A stretch of DNA of 64,000 bases. Source: Ricinus communis. Taxonomy: Eukaryota; Streptophyta; Magnoliopsida; Malpighiales; Euphorbiaceae. The position numbers and the translations under genes are program-made. The DNA is taken from the NCBI RefSeq assembly GCF_019578655.1, contig NC_063256.1, positions 25,282,342 through 25,346,341 on the forward strand, in the 5' to 3' direction. Under the pieces are notes generated by a model, which worked only from the letters and a program-made list of their open reading frames with translations, did not search any database and was not told the DNA's origin. Shown here piece after piece: positions 22,243 to 31,561 of the stretch; positions within the stretch are counted from its first letter, which is position 1, and each line of letters begins with the position of its first letter.

Positions 22243-22510
22243 AGATCAACACGGGCATGTTCCAAACCGTGTTCATTAACACGAACCGTGTTCTAATTAA
22301 AGAAAATCAAATTAAGATGAACACGTTCACAGTAGGCCACACGGGCATTTATGCCCGACCGTGTCCCCAATACGTCCCCGTGTTCCACAAACACAGGCAT
22401 GTTCTCAGAAGTTGGTAAGTCAGCATGTTTTAATTCGCTTAACACGGCCAGATATCCAGACCGTGCTCATGAACACGGCCCATGTTGGTGAACACGGGCG
22501 TGTTCCGTAC
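22243..22510 (+). repeat. CACGGCC/GGCCGTG motif cluster upstream of ORF3
   Basis: About eleven irregular copies of ACACGGGC/ACACGGCC and the reverse form CCGTGTT in 270 bases, for example AACACGGGCGTGTT at 22491-22504. The same motif family fills U3 of the LTRs (26505-26690, 29930-30085, 44588-44750). Here it sits directly before a TATA-like box and an intron-containing leader of ORF3. Confidence 0.75.
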
Positions 22511-22515
22511 ATTGC

Positions 22516-22526
22516 CTATATATACC
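22516..22526 (+). promoter_or_regulatory. TATA-like box before ORF3 (Athila-1)
   Basis: CTATATATACC lies 10-20 bases after the last CACGG unit and 119 bases before a consensus 5' splice site. Position and order equal those in Athila-3 (51872). Candidate internal promoter for the third ORF; inferred from sequence. Confidence 0.45.
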
Positions 22527-22644
22527 ACTTCATTTCGAAATGGCCAAAAATTTTGCTCTCCTTTTAGTTTTAGCAATTCTCTCCTCTCTTACTCTCTCAC
22601 TTCTTATTTCTCATCTCGAAGGCTTTGGATATTGCGTTTGTCAA

Positions 22645-23209
22645 GTAAGTACCCTCCAACTTCATTTTCCATATTTCTTTTTTATTTTGATATTAGTTCA
22701 AATTGATGTTTTCTTTGTGTTCAAATTTGTGTTTCAATTTTTTTTTTAGTTTATTTTCTTATTTTATTATTTGGTGCATGCATTTACATTCATGTTTGTG
22801 CTTAATTTTCTTTTATTTTCTTTAATTTAGTTTATATACCTAACTTGCTCATATTTTTCGTTTTTCTTTTCTACCATTATTCATAATTGTGATTAATTCT
22901 TTGTTTTCCTCTTTATTATTATTGTTTGCAGCTAAACAATAGGCTCTGTCATTTATAGTGGACTCTGTTGTATCTGTTTTATATTAGCATGTTGGTTTGC
23001 CTTGTGATGGATTATGGCGAAGTTAAACTCCATGTGGATGAATTGAAAATTTAATTGGTTAGCATTGGTTGGCAGTGTTGTGGATTAAATTTTCTTTGTA
23101 GGACATTGAGCGATTTAATTTTATCAAGTTAAATCGTTCGGTTTATCCATTTTATGCCGTTATCTTTGCCGAATTTCGTTGATCCTTAGTACTAAAAATT
23201 TCTTTTCAG
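22645..23209 (+). other. Putative intron in the ORF3 leader (Athila-1)
   Basis: Donor CAA/GTAAGTA at 22645 and acceptor TTTCTTTTCAG at 23199-23209, giving 565 T-rich bases. The ORF3 start codon lies 5 bases after the acceptor (23215). Athila-3 has the same arrangement (51984-52402). Alternatively the donor could be used from a longer genomic transcript to express ORF3 as a spliced message. Confidence 0.55.
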
Positions 23210-23214
23210 GCACC

Positions 23215-24827
23215 ATGTCCACCGGACGAGGATCGGGGAGTTTACAAGAGGAGGCGGGCCCGATGGTTCCTCTTCCTCTCGATCGTCAGTGCCTTGCGAC
23301 TAGTTCGGGCCAAATTAGACCACCGCAGCGCCATCGATTCCTACTTTTCCAAGGGCGGCCCACCTTTGAGCGGAGATATCAATCAATGAGGCACAAAGAT
23401 TTGGGAAAGGCGTAGGATAGGTAGCTGACCTTGGAAACCATCGGACTTGCAGCTGCAGTCCGCCGATATCTTGAGACGCCCCCATTTCAGCATTTCTTTG
23501 AGATAGTTGAACCAACATATAGGGAGTTGACTGTGGAGTTTGCCAACACTTTCTTTCTGTAGAGCCAGTTGCGGGACTTCCAACAACCGGATGCGATCAG
23601 TTTCAAACTAGCAAAGCAGACTTTCACGATGAGTGTATAGCAGTTTGGGGTACACATGGGCTTGTGGACTGAGGAGGATGTAGCTGGAGAGGTTTATAGT
23701 CGTTGTATACACACGCCTGGTGTGTCATATCCGCAAATGTGGGCCGAGATTTCTGATGACACTGAGGGGTACAGTGCCAGCTAATCCAAGGCGTCTAACT
23801 TGCCTGAGGGACTGCGGTACTTGCATGCATTGCTGGCTAGGACCATCACTGGCAGGGGAGATAGCGATGGTGTAGTTACCTAGCCGGACCTATTTATACT
23901 TTACAGTATGCACCAGCACCAGTCTGTCGATATGGGATACTTGTTACCCAGACAGATTAGTGCCTTATGCAACAACTCAAAAAAGGTATTTTTCTATTTT
24001 GGGACTTACATTACTCGACTGGCTAAGAGCTTAGGAGTTTTTGAGGAGGCGATACCACATCTGACAAAGCTGGGGGTGATGGAGATGTTGGGACTTCCCT
24101 AATTGGTTAGTATGGGGATGGTGACTCATAGGCAGGGTCCGCTAGGACCAGAGTATAGACTGATGAATGCTCTCTTGGCAGCATTTAGAGAGGAGCGACC
24201 TGCCCCACGAGCCCATGGTACACAGGATGTCCCACCTTCTTTTGATATTCTGGAGTCTTCCTCCAGACCATCTACTTCAGCTCCTTCTAGTTCTTCATCA
24301 GCTATTTTAGAAGTCTCTCCAATTGAGTTTAGAGAGCTACAGCTTACAGTGTAGAGGTTGGCAGAGGAGCAGCAGTAGCATTTCATTCGACAAGAGGCTT
24401 TTCAACAGGACCTTGTACAGCGTCAGGCTGAGTTTCAGAGCCAGATGATGGCTCAGTTAGAGAGGCAGAGGGCTATGTTTCAAGCCCTGATTGAGCAGCG
24501 AGGTAGGTTAGAGGCCTCTATGGCCAATGACATGTTTGATGATATTTTTGCTACAGACTTTGCACCTACCTGTCCACAGAGCCGGGTTCCAAAGCAGAGC
24601 CATTTTGACATCCCTATAGCAGATGATCCAGCTGGCCCTCCCTCTCCGACGAGCACCCTTCAACACAGCAGCCTGACGAACCTCCTATTGACGCTGCTCC
24701 TGCTGATCCACCAGCTCCTGCATGTGACACTACTTCCGATCCTCAGAGAGCAGCCACTCCTCCACCACAGACCAGCCAGCACCCTGATATACCTACTGAT
24801 GCACCTCTTTTCACTCCGAAGCCATAG
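23215..24827 (+). pseudogene. Athila ORF3 (env position), decayed
   Basis: Start ATGTCC follows the intron. The recognisable Athila-type core is FFEIVEPTYRELTVEF (about 23490-23545), FGVHMGLW (about 23645), MGYLLPRQIS and TRLAKSLGVFE (about 23930-24040). A Ser/Pro-rich segment, a Gln-rich coiled-coil-like stretch and a Pro-rich tail follow, ending TAG at 24827. I relate the core to the Athila ORF-1 family; its biochemical role is unknown. At least seven in-frame stops are TAG where Gln is likely. Athila-3 carries the paralog at 52408-53932. Confidence 0.65.
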
Positions 24828-24874
24828 TCAGGGCAGTATTAATTCTTTTTCTTTTTTCATTTCTTATATTTTGT

Positions 24875-24910
24875 ACACTGAGGACAGTGTGTCCTTCAAG
24901 TGTGGGGTGG
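24875..24910 (+). promoter_or_regulatory. Hairpin plus TGTGGGG tract after ORF3
   Basis: Perfect 6-bp stem ACACTG-AGGA-CAGTGT (24875-24890) followed, seven bases later, by AAGTGTGGGGTGG (24898-24910). The layout is the same as the hairpin and polypurine tract before the 3' LTR (26255-26293). It could be an internal polypurine tract or a processing signal. Confidence 0.6.
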
Positions 24911-26254
24911 TGATATTTATATACACTTGTTTTCGTGTTTTTATTGTTTTGTATATGAAATTCATATCCTTTTCTAGTGTATATATCGCATTTTATTTAT
25001 CCTATCTCAGTTATTTGTTTATTCTTTATGCAATTTTTTGTAAAATTTTGAAAAAATTTCACTTTGTTTCGATGCTCTTACTGTTGACTTGCTTTTGAAA
25101 TCCTGTTTATGTCTATGTGATCGGGTAAAAACCGATAGTGTTGAGTTTTGCGGAAGAATGTAAGATAATTAGTTTGAGTTTTGCACTAAGTTGCTTTGGT
25201 TTATTTAATTCTGTTTTGATGATTTTTGTTTGGAACCTACTCAAAAGCACACTTGTGAGAAATTGAGCCTAAATTGTAAGTATACACTTTATATGCTTGT
25301 ATTTATTTCTTATTGAGAATGTCAATTACTGTCTTTACGTTTAGAACTTGCTTGGTAATGCTTATAAGGGCCACAAGGAGAGTTTAACACTTTGGTATGA
25401 TAGAGGCACTTAGGTTTTTCATTCTAGCCAAATAGCCTTCATTCGTTTATTGATTCTGTAGATAACCCCTTCTTTCACCATTTTTTTTATCATATTCCAT
25501 TACCACTTAGTTTTATTTTGCTTTGGGTTATGATTTTGCACATGAGTTGTTTTTATTGGGAATTTTTGTCTTGGGAATAGCTTTGGAATCTTGTAGCAGC
25601 TTACTTCAATCCAAAAAGAAATTCACTCTATTATGTGAATGTTCTTCCCTTATGAAAAAAAGAAAAAAAAAGAAAGAAGAAAAATATAGAAATAGAAGAA
25701 TAAGAGGGAAAGGTGATGAAAAGAAAGAAAGTAAGTGCGCTAAACATTTTGACTTGATTCTTATTTCCCACCTTGGACTATTGTCCATTGTTTACCCCTT
25801 GTGATCATTGTGACTTATGTGCAGGTCATGTATTTCATTACAGAACACCATAGGTTCAACTCTGACCAAATTTACCTACCCTTTACCTAATCCCCATTAC
25901 AACCCTTATAAAGACCTCTTGACATGGTTGTTGACTCTCCATAAGTGGTAGGAGTAGGATTTAAGAGCAAGCATATAGTAAGTAAGGCAGTAGTTGATGC
26001 ATTGAGCGATTAAACACTACCCTTTAAATACTTTGAGTGATTTAGAGTGAATTTGGTGAGGAGTTGGTTCTAAATAATTTTGTTGAGACAGTGTTTTGTG
26101 AATTATTGGCATCTTGGTTGTGATACTTGAATTGATTGCTTCGTTTCTTTTTGTTTGACTTACGCTTGTTAAGGATATGTGCAGGAGCTCTCTAGTTTGT
26201 CCGTCAGTTTAAGTATTGTTCCTTAGTGGTTTATTTTCCTTATTTTACTTTTGA
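24911..26254 (+). other. Athila-1 3' noncoding region
   Basis: 1.3 kb without coding motifs. Contains a short A/G-rich run near 25655-25725 and CCCCATTACAACCC at 25891, a motif also present in Athila-3 (55180) in the same relative place. Regulatory or packaging roles are possible but unsupported. Confidence 0.5.
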
Positions 26255-26293
26255 TTGCTTGAGGACAAGCAATGAGCTAAGTGTGGGGTTATT
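26255..26293 (+). promoter_or_regulatory. Hairpin and polypurine tract before the 3' LTR (Athila-1)
   Basis: Stem TTGCTTG-AGGA-CAAGCAA (26255-26272), then AAGTGTGGGGTT (26279-26290), ending three bases before the LTR start TGATGTGC. Its position identifies the G-rich run as the primer for plus-strand DNA synthesis. Confidence 0.75.
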
Positions 26294-27736
26294 TGATGTG
26301 CGTAAAATACACACATCTAAATGGGGTTTTTAAGGTTGATTTTATGGACATTTGGATGTGAATTGGTCCCAACACTCACCCTATGCATCTGTTTGTGTGC
26401 ATTAGGTTCAAAAGAAGTCAAAGGATGATAAAGGGAAGAATTGGAGCATAATTGGACGCTGAAGCTGCCGAAACAAGCTAAGTACGAGCATGAGGAAGCT
26501 GAACATGGCCGTGTTGGTTTCAACACTGGCCGTGTTACCAACACGGGCACCAACACGGCCGTGTTGGGTGCATCAAACATCAAAGAAAAATTAGTTCTTA
26601 GGGAGCACTGCCACAGAGAGTAACACGGCCAGGAACACCAAACCGTGTTGGGAACACGAGCATCAACATGGCCGTGTTGGCGGCGACAGGGGGAATTAAT
26701 TAAAAGAAAGAAGAGAGGAGAGAAACAAAAAGAGCAGGGGAGAACGTCCCAAACCCTAACTTTTCTCTCTCTAAGGGTTTTCTGAGCTGGAACCAAGGGA
26801 AAAGGAGACTTGGATCAAGGTTTCAATCGGATTCCCTTCAAAGATTGAAGATTGGGCGAGGTTCATCAATTGGTTTTCAAATCAAGCAAGAGAAACAAGA
26901 ATCGATTCAATTCGAGCAAGAGGAATTGGGGCTATTTACTCTCATCCAAGGGTGTAATCGGGTTTCTCAACCTTTACTCTTTGTTGTAATTGTATTCTTG
27001 TGGATTTTGATAATGAACATGATTAGCTAGATTGATTAAATCCATTAGGATTTCTTTACTATGTTGGATTAGTATTATATTGTTGGATTGTTTGGGTTAG
27101 TTTTGTATTCCTCTTGCTTTCAGTATTAATAAGATAATGCATTATTCATGAGACGTTGTGAATTGTGTGTTTAGATTGCTTTGTGTGATTGAGAAGTCCA
27201 TTTGGCAATTGGAATTTTGAATAGCAAGAACTGGTTAATAATCACTTAGAGATAAGGATAATTAACTAGCCGGATTAGGAATTAACAAAGCTTAATAGAG
27301 GTGGATTAAAGCTTAATGCTAATTTAAGAATCAATCGTTAGGAAGAGATTCCAACTTTAGGTTATTAGATTTAAGAATTCGGTTATCTCGAGAGGGAAAC
27401 CGAATTCGGTTAAGAATTCATCCACGGGTAGCATAATTAGACTCACCAATCCTTTATCTTTTGTTTGATTGCCAACTAGTTTAGGTTCCCTTTGGGTTTG
27501 CTTTCCTGTCTTGGTTATTTTATTTATCAATTACTCCTGCATCTCCCTTAGAACTTAGATTGTAGCTATTAGTTAGTTTAGAAAGTATTCATCACTCATT
27601 TTAGGTTAATATAACAAAGAACAAAGGAGTAACTCTGGGCTTTCACTTTCCCGAGGAATACGACCTTGATACTCGCCATTAGTGCTAGACTGCATCGATA
27701 GGTACATTGCCTTAGATTGTAGCTAACACAAGTAGG
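26294..27736 (+). mobile_element. Athila-1 3' LTR, last 13 bases missing
   Basis: Starts TGATGTGCGTAAAATAC. Follows the 5' LTR closely but keeps the full CACGGCC cluster (26505-26690). It ends at AACACAAGTAG, where the 5' LTR continues with CACACATCA. Directly after it the Tat-1 RT resumes (GGGACATACTACTAC). The TSD and about 10 host bases expected between CGTTT and GGGGACATAC are gone, so a small deletion removed the junction. Confidence 0.85.
26505..26690 (+). repeat. CACGGCC/GGCCGTG cluster in Athila-1 3' LTR
   Basis: Eight or more units such as AACATGGCCGTGTT, AACACGGGC and AACACGGCCGTGTT, several of them self-complementary. The 5' LTR retains only about two, consistent with recombination between units. 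Confidence 0.8.
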
Positions 27737-28016
27737 GGACATACTACTACAAAGTTATGCCTTTTGGACTAAAGAATAATGACATGATGCACAAAGAAGG
27801 GTAGGTCTGCATAGATGATATGATGGTAAAGTCAGAAACAAGGGAAGGGCATCTCTAGGCTCTTGATAAGTTTTTAAGACAAATGGAGAGGTAAAACCTA
27901 AGGCTCAATCCAAGAAAGAGCGTATTCAAAGCAACGTCAAGAAAGCTGCTGGAAGCATAAAAGTTAGTTAGCGAGGAATAGAGATTGATCCGGACAAGGT
28001 TAAGGCTATTTAAGAG
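27737..28016 (+). pseudogene. Tat-1 RT, C-terminal half
   Basis: TYYYKVMPFGLKN continues the RT interrupted at 17069. The catalytic box reads VCIDDMMVKS near 27805-27835, where Y-x-D-D is usual, so Tyr is replaced by Cys. LDKFLRQMER and LRLNPRKSVFKA (thumb region) follow. Stops and frameshifts occur throughout. Confidence 0.7.
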
Positions 28017-28545
28017 ATGCCAATGCTAAAGACAGAGAAAAAAGTCAGAGGATTTTTAGGACGTCTGCAATACATTAGCAGATTCATTTCTAAACTTACA
28101 ATGGCTTGTGATCCTATATTCAAAATCTTGAGAAAACATCACTCGTTGTACGGGATGAACACTATTAGAAAGCCTTTGACAGGATCAAGGAGTATTTAAT
28201 GAAGGCGCTATTACTAAAACTGTCGAACGATGGAAAACCGTTTATTCTATACTTGGCCTTGGCAGAGGAAGTTATAGGAGCAATGGTGGCACAGTGTGGA
28301 CCTAATGATGTGGAGCATGTGGTCTATTATCTCAGTAAGAAGTTGCTACCTTATGAGTCAAACTATAACCTTGTAGAAAAGACGTGTTTAGCCATGATAT
28401 GGGCTATAAGGAAGTTGAGGAATTATCTCCAATCATATAGGGTGCAAGAAATTTCAAAAATAGACCCGCTGAAACACCTGTTTGAAGCTCCATCTCTTAT
28501 GGGAAAGCTAGCTAGATGGTTAGGGTTGTACCAAAGTTTTTAGCT
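28017..28545 (+). pseudogene. Tat-1 RNase H
   Basis: RT connection VRGFLGRLQYISRFISKLT, then in the next frame LLLKLSNDGKPFILYLALAEEVIGAMVAQ, VVYYLSKKLLPYESNY and EKTCLAMIWAIRKLRNYL, the usual gypsy RNase H order. The first catalytic Asp of the family (L-Y-x-D/S-x-S) reads Y-L-A-L-A, as often seen in Tat elements, where the second RNase H follows. Split between two frames at 28199. Confidence 0.7.
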
Positions 28546-28623
28546 TAAAACACGATTAAAGGAGATGACCTTTGGGATCTCGAGTTCCTTGATGAGAATC
28601 TGAGGGCAATTTAAATTCAAGAG

Positions 28624-28865
28624 TGGAGGATGTATTTTGATGGAGCTGTAAATATAAGAGGTGCAGGGTTAGAAATAGTTCTAGTCATGCTAGAGGGAGA
28701 AATGCTATTGATGGCTAAGAGATTGGATTTTAAAATGACTAATCACATGGTGGAGTATGAACCATGTTTATTTAGATTAGAAGCAATCGTCGTAGCAGGA
28801 GCAAACCAGCTCATGGTCTACGGGAATTCCATGCTAGTGATCCAACAAGTCATTGTGGAAAAACT
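28624..28865 (+). pseudogene. Tat-1 second RNase H (aRNH), N-terminal part
   Basis: WRMYFDGAVNIRGAG, LDFKMTNHMVEYE and the alpha-helical LFRLEAIVVAGANQLMVYGNS followed by VIQQVIVEKL show the additional RNase H-like domain that defines Tat elements. Cut at 28866 by a minus-strand LTR. Its own continuation and integrase are not found on the far side. Confidence 0.7.
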
Positions 28866-30093
28866 TGATGTGTGCTACTTGTGTTAGCTACAATATAAGG
28901 CAGTGTACCTATCGATGCATTCTAGCACTAACGGCGAGTATCAAGGTCGTATTCCTCGGGAAAGTGAAAGTCTAGAGTTACTCCTTTGTTCTTTGTTACA
29001 TTAACCTAAAATGAGTGATGAATAATTTCTAAACTAACTAATAGCTACAAGCTAAATTCTAAGGGAGATGCAGGAGTAATTGATAAATAAAATAACCAAC
29101 ACAAGAAAGCAAAACCAAAAGGAACCTAAACTAGTTGGCAATCAAACAAAAGATAAAAGATTGGTGAGTCTAATTATGCTACCCGTGGATGAATTCTTAA
29201 CCGAATTCGGTTTCTCTCTCGAGATAACCGAATTCCTAAACCTAATAACCTAAAGTTGGAATCTCTTCCTAACGATTGATTCTTAAATTAGCATTAAGCT
29301 TTAATCCGCCTCTATTAAGCTTTGTTAATTCTTAATTCGGCTAGTTAATTATCCTTATCTCTAAGCATTATTAACCAGTTCTTGCTATTCAAAATTCTAA
29401 TTGCCAAATGGACTTCTCAATCACACAAAGCAATCTAAACACACAATTCACAACGTCTCATGAATAATGCATTATCTTATTAATACTGAAAGCAAGAAGA
29501 ATACAAAACTAACCCAAACAATCCAACAATATAATACTAAACCAACATAGTAAAGAAATCCCAATGGATTTAATCAATCTAGCTAATCATGTTCATTATC
29601 AAAATCCACAAGAATACAATTACAACAAAGAGTAAAGGTAGAAAAACCCGATTACACCCTTGGATGAGAGTAAACAGCCCCAATTCCTCTTGCTCGAATT
29701 GAATCAATTCTTGTTCCTCTTGCTCGATTTGAAAACCAATCAACGAACCTCGCCCAATCTTCAATCTCTGAAGGGAATTCGATTGAAACCTTGATCCAAG
29801 TCTCCTTTTCCCTTGGTTCCAGCTCAGAAAACCCTTAGAGAGAGAAATATTAGGGTTTGGGACGTTCTCCCCTGCTCTCCTTCTTTCTTTCCTCTCTTTT
29901 TTCTTTTAATTAATCCCCCATGTCACTGCCAACACGGCCGTGTTGATGCCTGTGTTCCCAACACGGGCTGTTGTTTATGCCCGTGTTACTCTCTGTGGTC
30001 GTGCTCCCTAAAAACTTCTTTTTCTTTGATGTTTGATGTAACCAACATGGCTGTGTTGGTGCCCGTGTTGGGAACACGGCTAGTGTTGCATTA
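28866..30093 (-). mobile_element. Athila-1-type LTR, minus strand, truncated
   Basis: Opens TGATGTGTGCTACTTGTG, the reverse complement of the Athila-1 LTR end, and follows that LTR inverted through AGCTCAGAAAACCCTTAG to the CACGGCC cluster (29930-30085). The U3 start is missing at 30093, where a second LTR segment begins. It interrupts the Tat-1 aRNH after VEKL. Confidence 0.8.
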
Positions 30094-31180
30094 AGCCTTA
30101 ATCCGCCTCTATTAAGCTTTGTTAATTCTTAATCTGGCTAGTTAATTATCCTTATCTCTAAGTGAGTATTAACCAGTTCTTGTTATTCAAAATTTCAATT
30201 GCCAAATGGACTTCTCAATCACATAAAGCAATCTAAACATGACAATTCATAACGTCTCATGAATAATGCATTATCTTATTAATACTGAAAGCAAGAAGAC
30301 TACAAAACTAACTCAAACAATCCAACAATATAATATTAAGCCAACATAGTAAAGAAATTCTAATGGATTTAATCAATCTAGCTAAACATGTTCATGTTTA
30401 AAACAATCTAGGAAATCAATTACAATGGAAGAATAATGAAAATGAAACATGTACACTCTTTTCTCTTGAATTGGATGAACAGCTCCAAATCTGGATCTCC
30501 ACTACGATTAATCTCCCAAATTGCCTTTTGAATTGCTCCACTAGTGTTTTGCACTCAGAACCTTGTGATTCCAGGGTTCTTTCTCTCTGTAACTCTCTCC
30601 CGAACTCAACACTATGCAAAAACCGAACCAGCCGTCAAGGCTCTCTCTCCTTGCTTCTTGCTTAGCTAACCCTAAAAAATTAGTTTTCCTTATATATTTG
30701 TTTCAGCACGGCCGTGGTCAAGTCCGTGCTGGTCAGCACGACTGGAGTCCAGGCCGTGCTAAACATTCGGATCTCACCAATTCAGGTTTCCTCATGGTCG
30801 TGCCCCTGCCGGTGCTGAGCCACCACGGGCCTTGCTGGAGGCCGTGGTGGCTACGGAAACCGTGCCCAAAGTGCCATGTTTTGAAGACCAAAAGCTCATG
30901 GTTGGTCACGGCTAGAGTACAGGCCGTGGTGATCAGCAGAGCCTTGACCTAGGCCGTGCTCAATGTATGCACTGCGAGCTCTTATCTGATCTTGATGAAT
31001 TCTCGTTCGTTTTCGCATGTATTGATCTATAATTGCTCAAATACTGATGATGGTCCTATAAATTCTCCTGAAATTCAAAAGAACACAAAACACGGGTGAT
31101 CTTGTAATAAAAGCACAATAATTGCTAAGAAAATACGCAATAATATGTAAGCAAATATGTGTAAAACTATGCATATTAGT
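30094..31180 (-). mobile_element. Divergent Athila-type LTR segment, minus strand
   Basis: 30094-30395 repeats the U5 part of the previous LTR (GCCTCTATTAAGCTTTGTTA and following), but from about 30400 the sequence belongs to another LTR type. On the minus strand it has a CACGGCC-like cluster (30960 to 30705), then ATATATAAGG (about 30684-30695), then transcript-like sequence. The far end CATATTA at 31180 would be a TG start changed to TA. Confidence 0.65.
30705..30960 (-). repeat. CACGGCC/GGCCGTG cluster in divergent LTR
   Basis: A dozen or so units such as AGCACGGCCGTGG, AGGCCGTGCT and CACCACGGGCC. On the minus strand the cluster precedes a TATA-like ATATATAAGG, the same order as in the other LTRs and ORF3 leaders. 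Confidence 0.75.
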
Positions 31181-31561
31181 GGCGTAAGCTTCCTTATGGA
31201 TTTGAGAAACATCACTAATTAGTAAAAGTGTTTCGATTACCCGAGTGGCGGCTCCCATCTCTGCACTAGTCTTGTGACTAGATAGCGTGTTTCCTATTAG
31301 GTTGAAAAGCCTTGCAGTGCTGTAGTTGCTACAGACACTTAGGTGCGCGTATGAAATCGTCGCCCATAATAGGTCATACCCCTAGGCTCAATTTGGGTAA
31401 AGGCCACGGTGCAGTAAGTTCATAGGATGATTTCTGTATTAAAGGCAGCTCTGGCCCAATTAGCATGAAAGAGGGCAATCTCCCGACCAAGAAGCTTAAA
31501 AGGGAAAAATCACTAGTAAGAAGGTTCATCTAGTTCGTGAAGGAAGGAGGCTTCTCTTCGT
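31181..31561 (+). other. Tat leader fragment
   Basis: 31181-31380 is the conserved Tat leader block (GGCGTAAGCTTCCTTATGG, GGTTGAAAAGCCTTGCAGTG). From about 31380 to 31561 I recognise nothing. The block is joined to a pol-linker relic, so gag and protease were deleted. Confidence 0.5.

Larger units (their letters stand above)
17070..27736 (+). mobile_element. Athila-1, non-autonomous LTR element inside Tat-1
   Basis: LTRs at 17070-18368 and 26294-27736, intact tRNA-Asp primer site at 18375, gag remnants, an ORF in env position, and a polypurine tract at 26279. Protease, RT, RNase H and integrase are all missing. The remaining LTR sequence differs at only about two dozen positions by eye count over some 1,290 bases, so the insertion is recent relative to most of the window. 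The element therefore probably moved using proteins from another copy. A 2.3 kb solo LTR (19293-21604) accounts for part of its 10.7 kb. Confidence 0.85.

Noticed and set aside
22243..22510. CRISPR-like or satellite array reading of the CACGG cluster
   Set aside because: Units are degenerate, both orientations mix, spacing is irregular and spacers are not unique sequences of constant length. The setting is a plant retroelement.
24445..25098. 217-codon frame with several hydrophobic segments (possible membrane anchor of ORF3)
   Set aside because: The hydrophobic part comes from reading the Pro-rich tail and downstream T-rich noncoding DNA in a shifted frame. The likely true frame ends at 24827 without a membrane segment.
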